From Acrocarpospora corrugata (lineage in GTDB: Bacteria; Actinomycetota; Actinomycetes; Streptosporangiales; Streptosporangiaceae), in contig NZ_BLAD01000099.1 in NCBI RefSeq assembly GCF_009687845.1, positions 1-41,406 of the forward strand: DNA of 41,406 nucleotides, written 5' to 3'. Position numbers and translations under genes: made by a program. Shown piece by piece: positions 27,258 to 35,828 of the stretch (its first letter is position 1; each line of letters opens with the position of its first letter). Under the pieces are notes generated by a model. That model worked only from the letters and a program-made list of their open reading frames with translations, ran no database searches and had not been told where the DNA came from.

Positions 27258-27557
27258 TTGGGTTTCGTCATCGTCACCCATCCGTTCCATCCGCTGAAGG
27301 GGCAGCGGCTGGACATCCTCTACGTCAAGCGCCGCGGGGCTGATGTGGTGTTCGTCTGCTCGGGCGGGGTGTCGGGGCAGATCACGCTCCCGGCGGGGTG
27401 GACCGACCGGGGCGAGCCGCCGCAGCAGCGCCGGTTGTCGGCCGAGCATCTGGCCGCGCTGAACACGCTGGTCCGGGCACTGGGGCCAGAGCGGCTGTCG
27501 GGCGAGGCGCTGTCGGCACTGGACGTGCTGGCCCGCGGCACTGTCGAAGGTCGTTGA
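27258..27557 (+). CDS. DUF5372-type small protein of the recombinase element
   Basis: About 99 residues: FVIVTHPFHPLKGQRLDILYVKR, VVFVCSGGVSGQITLPAGWTDRG. This beta-rich family precedes DUF6788 and a serine recombinase in actinobacterial mobile elements; its role is unknown (accessory to transposition is an inference). The only in-frame start is TTG at 27258 with no good ribosome-binding site. Family members usually have a few residues before the conserved DPLGFV, and here the frame is open upstream to the element's left end, so the natural start may have been lost on insertion. Confidence 0.65.
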   Translation: MGFVIVTHPFHPLKGQRLDILYVKRRGADVVFVCSGGVSGQITLPAGWTDRGEPPQQRRLSAEHLAALNTLVRALGPERLSGEALSALDVLARGTVEGR

Positions 27558-27590
27558 CGGTGATGCCTGATACCGGCACACTCTTGTGTG

Positions 27591-27941
27591 ATGAGAGAGC
27601 ACAAGAACGATCTGGCGGGGATGTCGACCGCAGCGCTGCTGGCGCGGCGTCGCACCCTGGCCGGGCGGCTCGGCGATGTGGAGCAGACGCTGGCCGGGTC
27701 GTTGGTGGAGCAGACGCGCCGGTGCGGGAAGGCCGGGTGCCGCTGCGCCGACGGCGAAGGGCACGGCCCGTACTCCTATTTCAGCCCGAAGGTCGCCGGG
27801 CGCGGCCGGATGAAGTACGTCCCGGCCGTGCTGGTCGAGGTGGTGCGCCGCTACCTGGGCCGGCACGAGGAGATCGAGGCCGTGCTGGCGGAGATCTCGG
27901 CGATCAACGCCGAGCTGTTGGCCCGGCGGGAGTTGATCTGA
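27591..27941 (+). CDS. DUF6788-type small protein of the recombinase element
   Basis: 116 residues. An N-terminal helix rich in Leu/Arg (LLARRRTLAGRLGDVEQTL) leads to a basic Cys pair RRCGKAGCRCADGEGHGPY, probably a small zinc or nucleic-acid-binding motif, followed by helices EVVRRYLGRHEEIEAVLAEI. The family accompanies serine recombinases in actinobacteria; function not known. ATG at 27591 (a GTG lies just before). It is 33 bp downstream of the DUF5372 gene and 100 bp upstream of the recombinase. Confidence 0.7.
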   Translation: MREHKNDLAGMSTAALLARRRTLAGRLGDVEQTLAGSLVEQTRRCGKAGCRCADGEGHGPYSYFSPKVAGRGRMKYVPAVLVEVVRRYLGRHEEIEAVLAEISAINAELLARRELI

Positions 27942-28041
27942 TCCATGACCGGTCCCGTCGTCCTCGCAGGCCTCGCGCGGGCCGAGGCGGTGACGGTGCT
28001 GGCCAACATGACGGCGGCGGCGCTGAAAGGTGGCGACGCCG

Positions 28042-30342
28042 GTGAACGGCGAGCACAAGATCACGAGTGGGCATCGGGGCCGGCTGGCGATCGTCTACCT
28101 GCGCCAGAGCTCGATGGCGCAGGTCCGCCAGCACACCGAGTCGACGATGCGCCAGTACGGCCTGGCCGAGGAGGCCGTCCGGCTGGGCTGGGCGGACGGC
28201 GACATCATGGTGATCGACACCGATCTGGGCGTCTCGGGCCGGTGGGGCGTGGCCCGGGAAGGGTTCACCGAACTGGTGAGGCGGGTCTGCACGGGCGAGG
28301 TCGGGGCGATCTTCGGGATCGAGATCTCCCGACTGGCCCGCTCCAACGCCGAGGTGGCCCGGCTGACGGAGTTCGCGAAAATCACCGGGACGCTGCTGAT
28401 CGACGCCGACGGCGTCTACGACCCCGCCGATGTCAACGACCGGATGCTGCTCGGCCTGAAGAGCACCATGGGAGAGGTGGAACTGCATGTGATGGCCGGG
28501 CGGCTGCTGGAGGCCAAACGTGCCGCTGCCGCCCGCGGCGACCTACGGACCCCGCTGCCGGTCGGGTTCGTCCACGACGACCTCGGCGACATCATGATCG
28601 ACCCCGACGAGCAGGTCCAGGCCGCGATCCGTGACGTGCTGTCCGGGTTCAGCTCGTGCGGGTCGGCTTACGGGGTGGTCGCGCTGTTCGCCGGCCGCAG
28701 GTTCCCGTTGCGCGCCTATGGCGGGGCGTGGGCCGGGCGGCTGCGCTGGGGCAGGCTCACCCACGCCCGCGTCGTCGGCATTTTGAAGAACCCGTGTTAC
28801 GCCGGCGCCTACGTGCACGGCCGGTACGCCTCCCGCCGCACCCTCGACCCGGATGGGACGGTGCACACCGCAACGTGGGAGCGGCCCCGCGACCAGTGGC
28901 CGGTCCTGCTCAAAGACCACCACGAGGGCTATATCAGCTGGGCGGATTTCCTGGCCAACGAGGCGAAGCTGGCCGCCAACCGGACCAACGCCGGAGCTCG
29001 GCCACCGCGTGAGGGCTGCGCGCTGTGTCAGGGGATCATCATGTGTGGCAGCTGCGGCAAGCCGATGCGCACCAACTACCACACCGATCAGCGGCCGTCC
29101 TATGAGTGCAGCTCGCGGGCGGATCGGCTGACCACGCCGACCTGCCGGTCGGTCGCCGCCTCCTATGTGGACGACGCGGTCGCCGCCGCCCTGCTGGCCG
29201 CGCTCACCCCCGAGCAGGTCGCGCTCGCGTTGTCGGCCGCCGACCAGGTCACCGACCGCCACGCCAGGCTCAGCCGGGCTACGGAGCTCGCGGTCGAGCG
29301 GGCCCGTTATGAGGCGGACCGGGCCGAGCGCGCCTACCACGAATGCGAACCGGAGAACCGACTGGTCGCCCGCACTCTGGAGAGCCGGTGGGAGGACAAG
29401 CTGACCGCCCTTGCCGAGGCCGAGGCAGCGCTGCGGACCGCGACCGAGGCGCTGCCCGTGCTGCCCACCCGTGCCGATCTGGAGCAACTCGCCACCGACC
29501 TGCCCGCGTTGTGGGACGCGCCCACCACCAGCGGCAAAGACCGAAAACGGCTGGTACGCACGCTGATCTGCGATGTCACCCTGCTCCCCGAGCCCGACCG
29601 CGGCAAGGTGCGGATCGGGATCCGCTGGCACACCGGGGCAGCCGACGAGCTCACCGTCGCCCGGCCCGTCCACCCCGGCACCGCCAGACGCAGCTCACCG
29701 GCGGCCGTTGAGCTGGTGCGGCGGCTCGGGCCGACCACCGGCAACGCCGACCTGGCCGCCGCGTTGAACGCCGCCGGACTGCACACCGGCGACGGGCGCC
29801 CGTTCGACATCGACGCCGTCCAATGGATTCGCCACGTGCACAAGATCCGGACGCCGTCCCCCTACGCCGACGGGGAGATCTCCGTCGGCGACGTCGCCGG
29901 CAAGCTCGGCTGCAGTACCGGAGCTGTCTACGACTGGATCAAGAAAGGCTTTCTGTGTGCTCGCCGTGGTGGCGGCAACCGGTTCTGCATCGCCTGGGAC
30001 GAGCGCGTCGAGGCCGACTGCCGGATCCTGATCGAGCAGTCCGCGCACCTCAACCCCGATCCGGCCGCTCGCCGCCGGAAGAATCCCGCTCCGGCGTCCG
30101 CCACGATCACTTCCGCCGACAGCGAGATCAGCGTGACTGAGGCCGCCACCCGGCTGGGCTGCAGCATCGGCGTCGTCTACTACTGGATCGAATCCGGCCA
30201 CCTCGGCGCCCGCCGAGGACCGGGCAACCGGCTCCACATCGGCTGGAATACCCAGGTCGAGACGGCCTGCCGCACCCGGATCGACCAATCCGGGCATCTC
30301 AACCCGCAGGCCCGGCGAAGTAGGCCACGGCAACGGCGTTGA
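28042..30342 (+). CDS. Large serine recombinase with tandem C-terminal HTH domains
   Basis: 766 residues. The N-terminal resolvase domain has the catalytic Ser in IVYLRQSSMAQV, followed by GVSGRWGVAREGF and EISRLARSNAEVARL. The central recombinase domain (about 170-300) reads LPVGFVHDDLGD and NPCYAGAYVHGRY. A zinc ribbon follows (MCGSCGKPMR...YECSSR...CRS), then a coiled coil near 395-465. The last 155 residues are two copies of the same module, ISVGDVAGKLGCSTGAVYDW and ISVTEAATRLGCSIGVVYYW, each followed by ARRGxGNR and HLNP: excisionase/MerR-like DNA-binding domains. GTG at 28042 is chosen because AAAGGTGG lies 8 bases upstream. It should drive excision and integration of the surrounding element. 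Confidence 0.9.
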   Translation: MNGEHKITSGHRGRLAIVYLRQSSMAQVRQHTESTMRQYGLAEEAVRLGWADGDIMVIDTDLGVSGRWGVAREGFTELVRRVCTGEVGAIFGIEISRLARSNAEVARLTEFAKITGTLLIDADGVYDPADVNDRMLLGLKSTMGEVELHVMAGRLLEAKRAAAARGDLRTPLPVGFVHDDLGDIMIDPDEQVQAAIRDVLSGFSSCGSAYGVVALFAGRRFPLRAYGGAWAGRLRWGRLTHARVVGILKNPCYAGAYVHGRYASRRTLDPDGTVHTATWERPRDQWPVLLKDHHEGYISWADFLANEAKLAANRTNAGARPPREGCALCQGIIMCGSCGKPMRTNYHTDQRPSYECSSRADRLTTPTCRSVAASYVDDAVAAALLAALTPEQVALALSAADQVTDRHARLSRATELAVERARYEADRAERAYHECEPENRLVARTLESRWEDKLTALAEAEAALRTATEALPVLPTRADLEQLATDLPALWDAPTTSGKDRKRLVRTLICDVTLLPEPDRGKVRIGIRWHTGAADELTVARPVHPGTARRSSPAAVELVRRLGPTTGNADLAAALNAAGLHTGDGRPFDIDAVQWIRHVHKIRTPSPYADGEISVGDVAGKLGCSTGAVYDWIKKGFLCARRGGGNRFCIAWDERVEADCRILIEQSAHLNPDPAARRRKNPAPASATITSADSEISVTEAATRLGCSIGVVYYWIESGHLGARRGPGNRLHIGWNTQVETACRTRIDQSGHLNPQARRSRPRQRR

Positions 30343-30451
30343 ACAACGACATCCAGAATGTCGGTGCTCTCGGGCACCATGTCATCCATCGGCACGAGCC
30401 AAGGCCTGACCAGCACGAATCGACCACATCGGCAAACATCCCGACACGCGA

Positions 30452-31567
30452 TTGCAGGAGGGGCAGTATGAATCACCCGTCCCTCGCATCGCGGACCGGG
30501 TCGTTCAGGCGGCGCTGAAACTGGTGCTGGAGCCCATCTTCGAGGCCGGCTTTGAGCCGGTCTCCTACGGGTTTCGGCCCCGGCGGCGGCCACACGACGC
30601 GATCGCTGAGATACACCACTTCGGCACCCGAGGTTACCGCTGGGTGCTGGATGCGGACATCGAGGCGGCCTTTGACAACCTGTCACACTCCTTCGCGATG
30701 GATCGGGTGCGGGCACGCGTCAAGGACAAGCGAGTGCTGGCGCTGGTCAAGGCGTTCCTCAAGGCCGGGGTGCTGACCGAAGCCGGTGAGTACCGAGACA
30801 GCCATACCGGCACGCCACAAGGGGGCATCCTCAGCCCGTTGATCTTTAACATCGCGCTGTCCGCGCTCGATGAGCACGTGATGGCACCGTGGAAGAACGA
30901 TGGGCCGATGTCCACCTCGGGCAAACGCGCTTACCGTCGCTCCAAGGGTCGGCCGACGTGGCGGATCATCCGCTACGCCGACGACTTCGTGATCTTGGTG
31001 CATGGTTCGCGGGAGGACACCCAAGCGTTACGCGAAGACGTCGCCCAGGTACTGGCCCCGATGGGACTGCGGCTCTCACCAGCCAAAACCCAGGTGGTTC
31101 ACATGAGCGACGGGTTCGACTTCCTTGGTTTCCGCATCCGGTGGAAACGCAAGAGAGGCACGAACAAGTGGTACGTCTACACCTTCATCGCCGACCGGCC
31201 CGTCCGGACGCTGAGGGCGAAGATCCGTGTCCTGACACACAAGACATCGCAGTGGGACCTCGCCTCGATTCTGACCCGGTTGGGCCAGATCATGCGGGGC
31301 TGGGCCAACTATTTCAAACACGCGGTGGCCAAGAACACCTTCAGCAAGCTGGACGATTTCACCTTCTGGAGACTCGCCCACCTGCTGAGGGCACGCCACC
31401 GCTGGAACTGGGGACAACTCCGCCGCCATCTGACCGCCGCCACCGGGCGGTGGCGCATAGCAGCGGGCGGGATCGAGTTCTTCCGGATCGAGAAGGTGAC
31501 GGTCTCCCGTTACACCTATCGGGGCAACAAGATCCCATCCCCTTGGCCCACCACGAACCCCGCCTGA
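30452..31567 (+). pseudogene. Group II intron reverse transcriptase/maturase, C-terminal part
   Basis: From 30488 this resumes the RT at IADRVVQAALKLVLEPIF, SYGFRPRRRPHDAI, LDADIEAAFDNLSH, GTPQGGILSPLIFN and the catalytic YADD (RYADDFVILV). The maturase X region follows (IMRGWANYFKHAVAKNTF). The first dozen codons of the open frame belong to the mobile element. No HNH endonuclease domain is seen at the end, so this would be an En-minus maturase. All catalytic RT motifs are preserved; only the 3.3-kb insertion separates it from its N-terminus, so the insertion is probably recent. Confidence 0.88.
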
Positions 31568-31583
31568 CGGCAGACACCGTGGA

Positions 31584-31680
31584 GAGCCCGTTACCGAGAG
31601 ATCGGTACGGCGGGTTCGGCGAGCGGTCCGGGGAAACGGGCTGGTGGCAACACCAATACCGCGCCCCGGGCCGACTCAAC
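31584..31680 (+). ncRNA. Group II intron domains V and VI
   Basis: Domain V is a 34-base hairpin starting GAGCCCG with the AGC triad, an inner TACCGA/TCGGTA stem and a GAGA (GNRA) tetraloop, closing with GCGGGTTC. Domain VI pairs GGTCCGGGG (31625-31633) with CCCCGGGCC (31664-31672) and leaves GACTCAAC as the 3' end, with a branch-point A candidate 7 bases from it. It lies just after the RT stop, as expected. Confidence 0.85.
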
Positions 31681-32746
31681 AGTCGGGGCTGCGCACGCCC
31701 GCGTCACGTAGCTTGGCGGAAGCAAGCGGAAGAATGGCAAATGAGTTCTGCGGCTGGCTGTCCCGCTGAATGTCGCAGAGGACCTGGTAGACGACGAGTT
31801 CTGCGCGGCTCGCGAAGACCAGGTCATCCGATGTCGGGTATCTCTCGCCAGCCGCTCTCTCGCGTCGCGCCTGGTTGGTCGCAGCGGGCGTGGCGGATGT
31901 CCGCCGCCAGCTCGGTGGCACGGCAGGAAGCGGAAGAAGCGCGGGCTCCACCACCAGGGACAGGGCATCTCCACGGTCATGCCGCTTCAGCACCGAACCC
32001 AGGTGTTGCCAGATCGCTTCGGTCACCGTCGAGGTGAATTCAGGGATGAGTGCGGGGTCGACGGTAAGGACGGCCTCGTAGCTGGCGTCCGTCCAGTTGT
32101 CGCCGGGGATTGGGTGGAAGTAGCCGCCGTCAGGGCGCAAGGAGAGAGTCGCGCTGCGAAGCAATTCGGCCGCGAGTCCGTGCCCGACGGCGTCGAGAAG
32201 ATGGTGCGCTTGGCCGAGGACGAGGTCGAGTTTGGTGGAGTCGTCATCTCGAATCGGCAGGGGGATCACGGGACCCGGGGCCCTGCCTGTCGCGACCGGG
32301 GCGTAGATCGGCCGACCAGACAAGAAGTCATGAGCCCGCAGGACCCAGCCATCCGGATCGAGAAGTTTGTTCAGTTCATCGACCTGCCGCGCAGCTCGGT
32401 CGACATCAGGTTGGGCCTCGGGGTGAACCACTCGCGCCAGGAACGCGAGGAGGATCTCGTCGGGGCCGTCGAGAAGCTGGAACCGGGGGTCCTCCAAGAT
32501 CCAGTCGTCATCCCAGTCGAGGTTGTTGACCCGATGCTGGATGATGTCGCGGCGAGCGGTCGCATATCGGGAGTCACTGGACGGCAACGCGTCCAGGTCG
32601 TAGAGACCATCGAGGAAGTCGGTCTCGTCGAGGCGCCCCCACCACCCGTCATCCAGGCCACGCAGGTAGTCGAAGACGTCACGTCGGGTTACTCGTGTGA
32701 TCTTCGATTGGTGGTCACGAGCGAGCGGAGTGGAGGGCTGTGCCAT
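31681..32746 (-). pseudogene. N-terminal exon of intron-split AbiJ-N/PD-(D/E)XK endonuclease gene
   Basis: 355 codons plus one base. Residues about 10-140 look like an AbiJ N-terminal-type domain found in abortive-infection proteins: RRDVFDYLRGLDDGWWGRL, FLDGLYDLDALPS, RRDIIQHRVNNLDWDDDW, LLAFLARVVHPE. Residues about 290-355 start a nuclease domain (FASRAELVVYQVL, LRDAGVRSPD). The group II intron enters one base after the Asp355 codon of the predicted catalytic Pro-Asp, and the shortened frame ends SPDC-stop inside the intron. ATG at 32746 (MAQPSTPL) lacks a Shine-Dalgarno sequence; GTG at 32761 is an alternative. Whole, the gene would be a 427-residue sensor-nuclease fusion of defence type; as it stands it is disrupted. 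Confidence 0.8.
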
Positions 32747-32888
32747 GCACCCAGAATGGACTGGTATCCACCCGTTCGCCGAGCTTTCTCCTCGACCGCG
32801 CCGCCGACCGGCCCGCCGATGGCGGCAGGGACAGCGGTGCCAAGCCCTTCGACATCCCGTCCAGACCGAGCCCACAGAGCGAAGAACC

Positions 32889-33737
32889 TTGAGCCAACAA
32901 CCACCCGAATTCCCTGCTGCCTTCACCTTTCCCTTCAGCTTCGGGAAAGGCGGGCAAGGCGCCTTCGGCCTCAACGTGCTACACAACCTCACTGATGGCA
33001 TGGACGCATTTTTTAGTGATCCTCAGCAGGGCTGGCACCGGACTCATGCCGTCGGTCCAGCCGTCCTGGGCTGCGTCCCCTGGTTCGACGACGACCAGCT
33101 CCTCGACCGGATCGACCAGTTTCAGGCGTCATGCATCCTGATCACCAAGCCGGATGCCGCGACCCAGCGGCGGGACTCGTTCGATCGCCTCAAGGAGCGC
33201 GCCACGACCGGCCCGGGGTTTCCGGCCGAGGCGTTCTATCAGCTGGAGGAGCTGGCGTCTCGATACGACGGGCCGCCCGAACCCATCCACCCCGCATCCC
33301 AGATGCACACTGTTCACCTTCAGACATTCCGGTCGCTCGGCTTCCGCAAAGCCGGCCGGACGCCGGTGCCGCTCATCCACGCCAAAATGTTCCTTATCGG
33401 CCGTGTCTGATACCACGACGAAGGTCCCCTCGGCGAGGTCGCCGACGTAACAGGATTCACCCCCACGCGGCTGTGGCTCGGTAGCGCCAATGCCACGCGG
33501 AGCTCCCGCAAGAGCCTGGAATACGGGCTCTGGCTCGACGATCCCAAGCTGCTCGACGCCGCAAAAGCCTTCCTGCTCATGCTCATCCGTCACTCCGAAG
33601 CTCTCGATACAGCCGACGACCAGTTCCACCCCGAGTTCGTCGAACGGGATTGGGATGACGACGCGTTTTACGACTACTACCGCGACGCCTACGAGACCTT
33701 CCTCGACGCAATGCCGACCGAGCCATACGACACGTAG
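32889..33737 (+). pseudogene. PLD-family nuclease-like gene with one in-frame TGA
   Basis: The frame continues across a single TGA at 33408-33410: before it PLIHAKMFLIGRV, directly after it YHDEGPLGEVADVTG, then LWLGSANATRSSRKSLEYGLW. Together these form a PLD/HKD motif (HxK...GSANxT), so the stop falls inside the catalytic region while the rest is undisturbed. N-terminal text NVLHNLTDGMDAFF and GCVPWFDDDQLLDRI fits PLD-like proteins of defence loci. The start is uncertain: TTG at 32889 is a guess and no clear ribosome-binding site is seen. It is divergent from the AbiJ-N gene. The change is a single nonsense codon (from TGG, CGA or GGA, for instance), so it is either a young pseudogene or a base error. 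Confidence 0.7.
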
Positions 33738-33749
33738 ACAGCGATCACG

Positions 33750-34070
33750 ATGGAGCAGGGGCCGCCACTTTCAGAGATCAACCTCCGAATCGGCGGTTCC
33801 GATATCCGAGGGCTCGCATCTGACACGGACAGCCACGACTGGGATGGCCGAGAGAGGCGGTTCACGCCTGTGTTACCGGGGAAGCAGATCGACCTTGTCG
33901 TGCAGATGGAGTATGAGGGGCCTTCGCGGTTCGAACTCGAGCTGACCTTGGAATGCACCGAAGAAGGCGGTCATGCACGAAGCTGGACCATCCGCCGCAT
34001 GATCACCGCTAGCGAGACATCCCAATCAGACTCTGGGCTGCTGCCATCGTGGGCCCGTCGTCCCAGATGA
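33750..34070 (+). CDS. Small hypothetical protein
   Basis: 106 residues starting MEQGPPLSEINLRIGGSDI. Beta-rich central part (RFELELTLECTEE), no transmembrane segment or known motif. It begins 12 bp after the PLD-like gene on the same strand, so the two probably formed an operon. No strong Shine-Dalgarno sequence is visible. I do not recognise the family. A role with the PLD-like protein (partner or immunity) is only suggested by position. Confidence 0.5.
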   Translation: MEQGPPLSEINLRIGGSDIRGLASDTDSHDWDGRERRFTPVLPGKQIDLVVQMEYEGPSRFELELTLECTEEGGHARSWTIRRMITASETSQSDSGLLPSWARRPR

Positions 34071-34252
34071 GGGTTGGGGCTTACCGGGCGCGACAACGCA
34101 AGGACGTCCCGGATCGCCGGGCTGACCACGAAGCCCTCGGCAAATAGGCCCAGACGTCTCACTGATACCTCCACACCCCCTAACCGGGAATCCGGCCAGT
34201 CCGCCGTAGCACTCGCTGGTTTCGCTAAGCAGGCTCGGCACGAGGGTCCGTG

Positions 34253-35302
34253 ATGGCCTTCGAAATTCGCATGACCGCTGAAGCCAGCATCGGAAGAATA
34301 GGCTTGGTGGAGATCCCTTCGGCGGGGACGCCTAAAGACCATCCGGTCCTGGGTCGAGCAGCCTCGGACAGGTCTGCGTACGTCAAGAAGCAGCATCTGG
34401 TGTCCAAGGTGCTCTTGAAGCGTTTCACGGCTCCGGACGCGAAGAGCGGAGACATGAAGCTCGCCAGCTTCGATCTCGATCACCCTGGCGCACGAACACA
34501 GTTGAAGGCTCCGACAGAGGTCGGTTACAGGACGGATTTCGTACCCGTCGACTCAAGGTCACTTGAGGACCTCTGGGGTGAAACAGAACGGATGGTTCCG
34601 GCGGTCCTCGCGGACATCGATCGCGGTGAGCCATTTGCTCTGCCTGGGAACGCTGATGTGCTCCGGAACCTGATTGCCATACATCTGGTGCGTTCGCACC
34701 ACTACAAGGCCGTCCATGAGTCTTCGTACCTCCGGACGCGGCAGGCGCTGCGGGCTAACATGTTGGGGCCGCGCCGAGAACTCGTTCAGGCTGAGGCGCT
34801 TCGCCGGATGGGCTTGTACCTGCATGGCTCAGCGCTCGAGGTGTTCTTGGACGGCGTGCTGAACGAGTCTGCCCCCGCCCGAGGCTTTGTCAGCGGTCAG
34901 CTCCTACGAACCAGTATCGAAGAGATGTTCCGCAAGATCAGGAACTTCATCTCAGAGTGGGAGCCTGAGCTGCTCATTGCCGAGAATGGGCAGTTCATCA
35001 TGGGAGACAGTCCTGCCATAACGCTCCGATGGCCGTCGGGACATCCGAATCTCAACGAGCCGGTGCAGTTCAATGTAGCGATCGGCGATGCCCACGCGGT
35101 GGTGCTCCCTATTGGCCCCAAGCATCTTGTCGCACTTGGTCCCGAACGTGCAGCTGTCACGGTCGAGCGACACGTGGTCGAGCGACTCAACCTTTACCAG
35201 GTCGTGGTGGCGCAACGGCATGTATTCTTCCGGCCAGACGCGGGGACAGAGGAGTTCATAAGAGAGATCTGTACAAGTAGAACGCCTGCAACATCTCCAT
35301 GA
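34253..35302 (+). CDS. DUF4238 family protein
   Basis: About 349 residues. Near residue 47 the family hallmark appears: VKKQHLVSKVLLKRFT (compare the xxHxVPxxYLxxF opening of DUF4238), followed by ETERMVPAVLADIDRGEPF, IAIHLVRSHHYKAV, and later IAENGQFIMGDSPAITLRW and NVAIGDAHAVVLPIGPKHLVAL. DUF4238 proteins have no settled function and are frequent in defence and mobile regions. ATG at 34253 is supported by GAGGG about 7 bases upstream; a GTG precedes it. The gene is intact. It stands 180 bp after the small hypothetical, on the same strand. Confidence 0.75.
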   Translation: MAFEIRMTAEASIGRIGLVEIPSAGTPKDHPVLGRAASDRSAYVKKQHLVSKVLLKRFTAPDAKSGDMKLASFDLDHPGARTQLKAPTEVGYRTDFVPVDSRSLEDLWGETERMVPAVLADIDRGEPFALPGNADVLRNLIAIHLVRSHHYKAVHESSYLRTRQALRANMLGPRRELVQAEALRRMGLYLHGSALEVFLDGVLNESAPARGFVSGQLLRTSIEEMFRKIRNFISEWEPELLIAENGQFIMGDSPAITLRWPSGHPNLNEPVQFNVAIGDAHAVVLPIGPKHLVALGPERAAVTVERHVVERLNLYQVVVAQRHVFFRPDAGTEEFIREICTSRTPATSP

Positions 35303-35436
35303 CTTACGCGGAGCCCAGACGGGCGACCCAGAGGCTCCGAAATCCCTCACTCGCGACAGTCCTAGCATGAACCGTCGTGGAGGGCGTGACGGCCCTGGTT
35401 AAACGTTCAGCCAACGTGCTACCCGGACCCTGCATC

Positions 35437-35511
35437 TGCCGAAAATTCCATCCGTGCAGTTCAAGCGCCATGCGAGTACTCGTGAAGGACTCCGCCGACC
35501 CGGTCTCGTCG
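35437..35511 (-). repeat. Boundary repeat copy B, including transposase C-terminal codons
   Basis: Plus strand reads TGCCGAAAAT...CAGTTCAAGCGCCATG...GACTCCGCCG. Minus strand codes HRRDRVGGVLHEYSHGA-stop (stop at 35461), a typical C-terminus of actinobacterial integrase-core transposases. This copy shows what the repeat family is: the 3' end of a transposase gene plus about 25 bp downstream. Confidence 0.7.
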
Positions 35512-35828
35512 GTGGATGGTCAAGCTCGCGATTCGCTCGGGCCCGGCCGTCATTGACGCCTTGGTTCCGTCGGCGATCCCCGGGCCGGTCCACTCGACCG
35601 CGTTCCCCTTCACCACACTGCGCCAACCGCCCGGCTGGCCGGCCGACAGCACTGAAGACCCGGCCGGCATCCGGACGACAAGCGCCTCGGTCGGCGCGCC
35701 CTCGCATCCGAGGTCGAAGGAGAAGGTGAGCGTGACCGACCCGTCCCCGTTGTGCTGCGCGGACTCCAGTAGCACGTGAGCCAGCGCCGGGCCGACCGAT
35801 AGCAGTACCAGCGCGGCCGCGTTCCATG
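35512..35828 (-). pseudogene. ycnI: ycnI/DUF1775 gene fragment fused to transposase scraps
   Basis: Codes the end of a signal peptide (AAALVLLSVGPALAHV) and then a DUF1775 core: DGSVTLTFSFDLGCEG, APTEALVVRMPAG, GNAVEWTGPGIADG. YcnI proteins are exported, copper-linked proteins with a conserved His right after signal cleavage; that His is present (AHV). The fragment is cut at both ends: upstream it joins an integrase fragment in another frame, downstream it runs in frame into the transposase tail HRRDRVGGVLHEY. It lacks the signal-peptide start and the C-terminus. Confidence 0.75.

Larger units (their letters stand above)
27224..30487 (+). mobile_element. Serine-recombinase mobile element (DUF5372-DUF6788-recombinase) inside the intron RT
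   Basis: About 3.26 kb sits exactly between the GIPT codons of the RT (ending 27223) and the IADRVVQ codons (from 30488). It carries three same-strand genes, the last a large serine recombinase. No terminal inverted repeats or target duplication are visible, as expected for serine integrases, which leave only a 2-bp core. The true crossover bases cannot be fixed to better than a few bases. Confidence 0.75.
26077..31680 (+). mobile_element. Group II intron, complete ends, carrying a nested serine-recombinase element
   Basis: The ends are fixed by rebuilding the interrupted minus-strand gene: removal of 26077-31680 restores SPDFTILGNGR in frame. The intron begins GTGCG and ends AC, matching the group II rules (GUGYG...AY). 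A 34-base domain V is at 31584-31617 and a domain VI helix at 31625-31672, with a candidate branch-point A at 31674, 7 bases from the 3' end. The reverse transcriptase ORF (26843 onward) is split by a 3.3-kb recombinase element. Without it the intron would be about 2.3 kb, normal for ORF-containing introns. The 770 bp before the ORF should fold as domains I-IV. The intron is antisense to its host gene, so splicing cannot repair that gene's mRNA. Confidence 0.9.

Noticed and set aside
27159-28064. 301-codon minus-strand frame
   Set aside because: Shadow of the DUF5372 and DUF6788 genes; low-complexity Arg/His/Pro composition.
26077-31680. That the intron could be spliced to restore the AbiJ-N/endonuclease mRNA
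   Set aside because: The intron (RT, domains V and VI) is on the plus strand, whereas the gene is on the minus strand, so its RNA is antisense to the gene transcript.
34071-34252. Minus-strand frames between the small hypothetical and the DUF4238 gene
   Set aside because: Short, without ribosome-binding sites or recognisable motifs; treated as non-coding.
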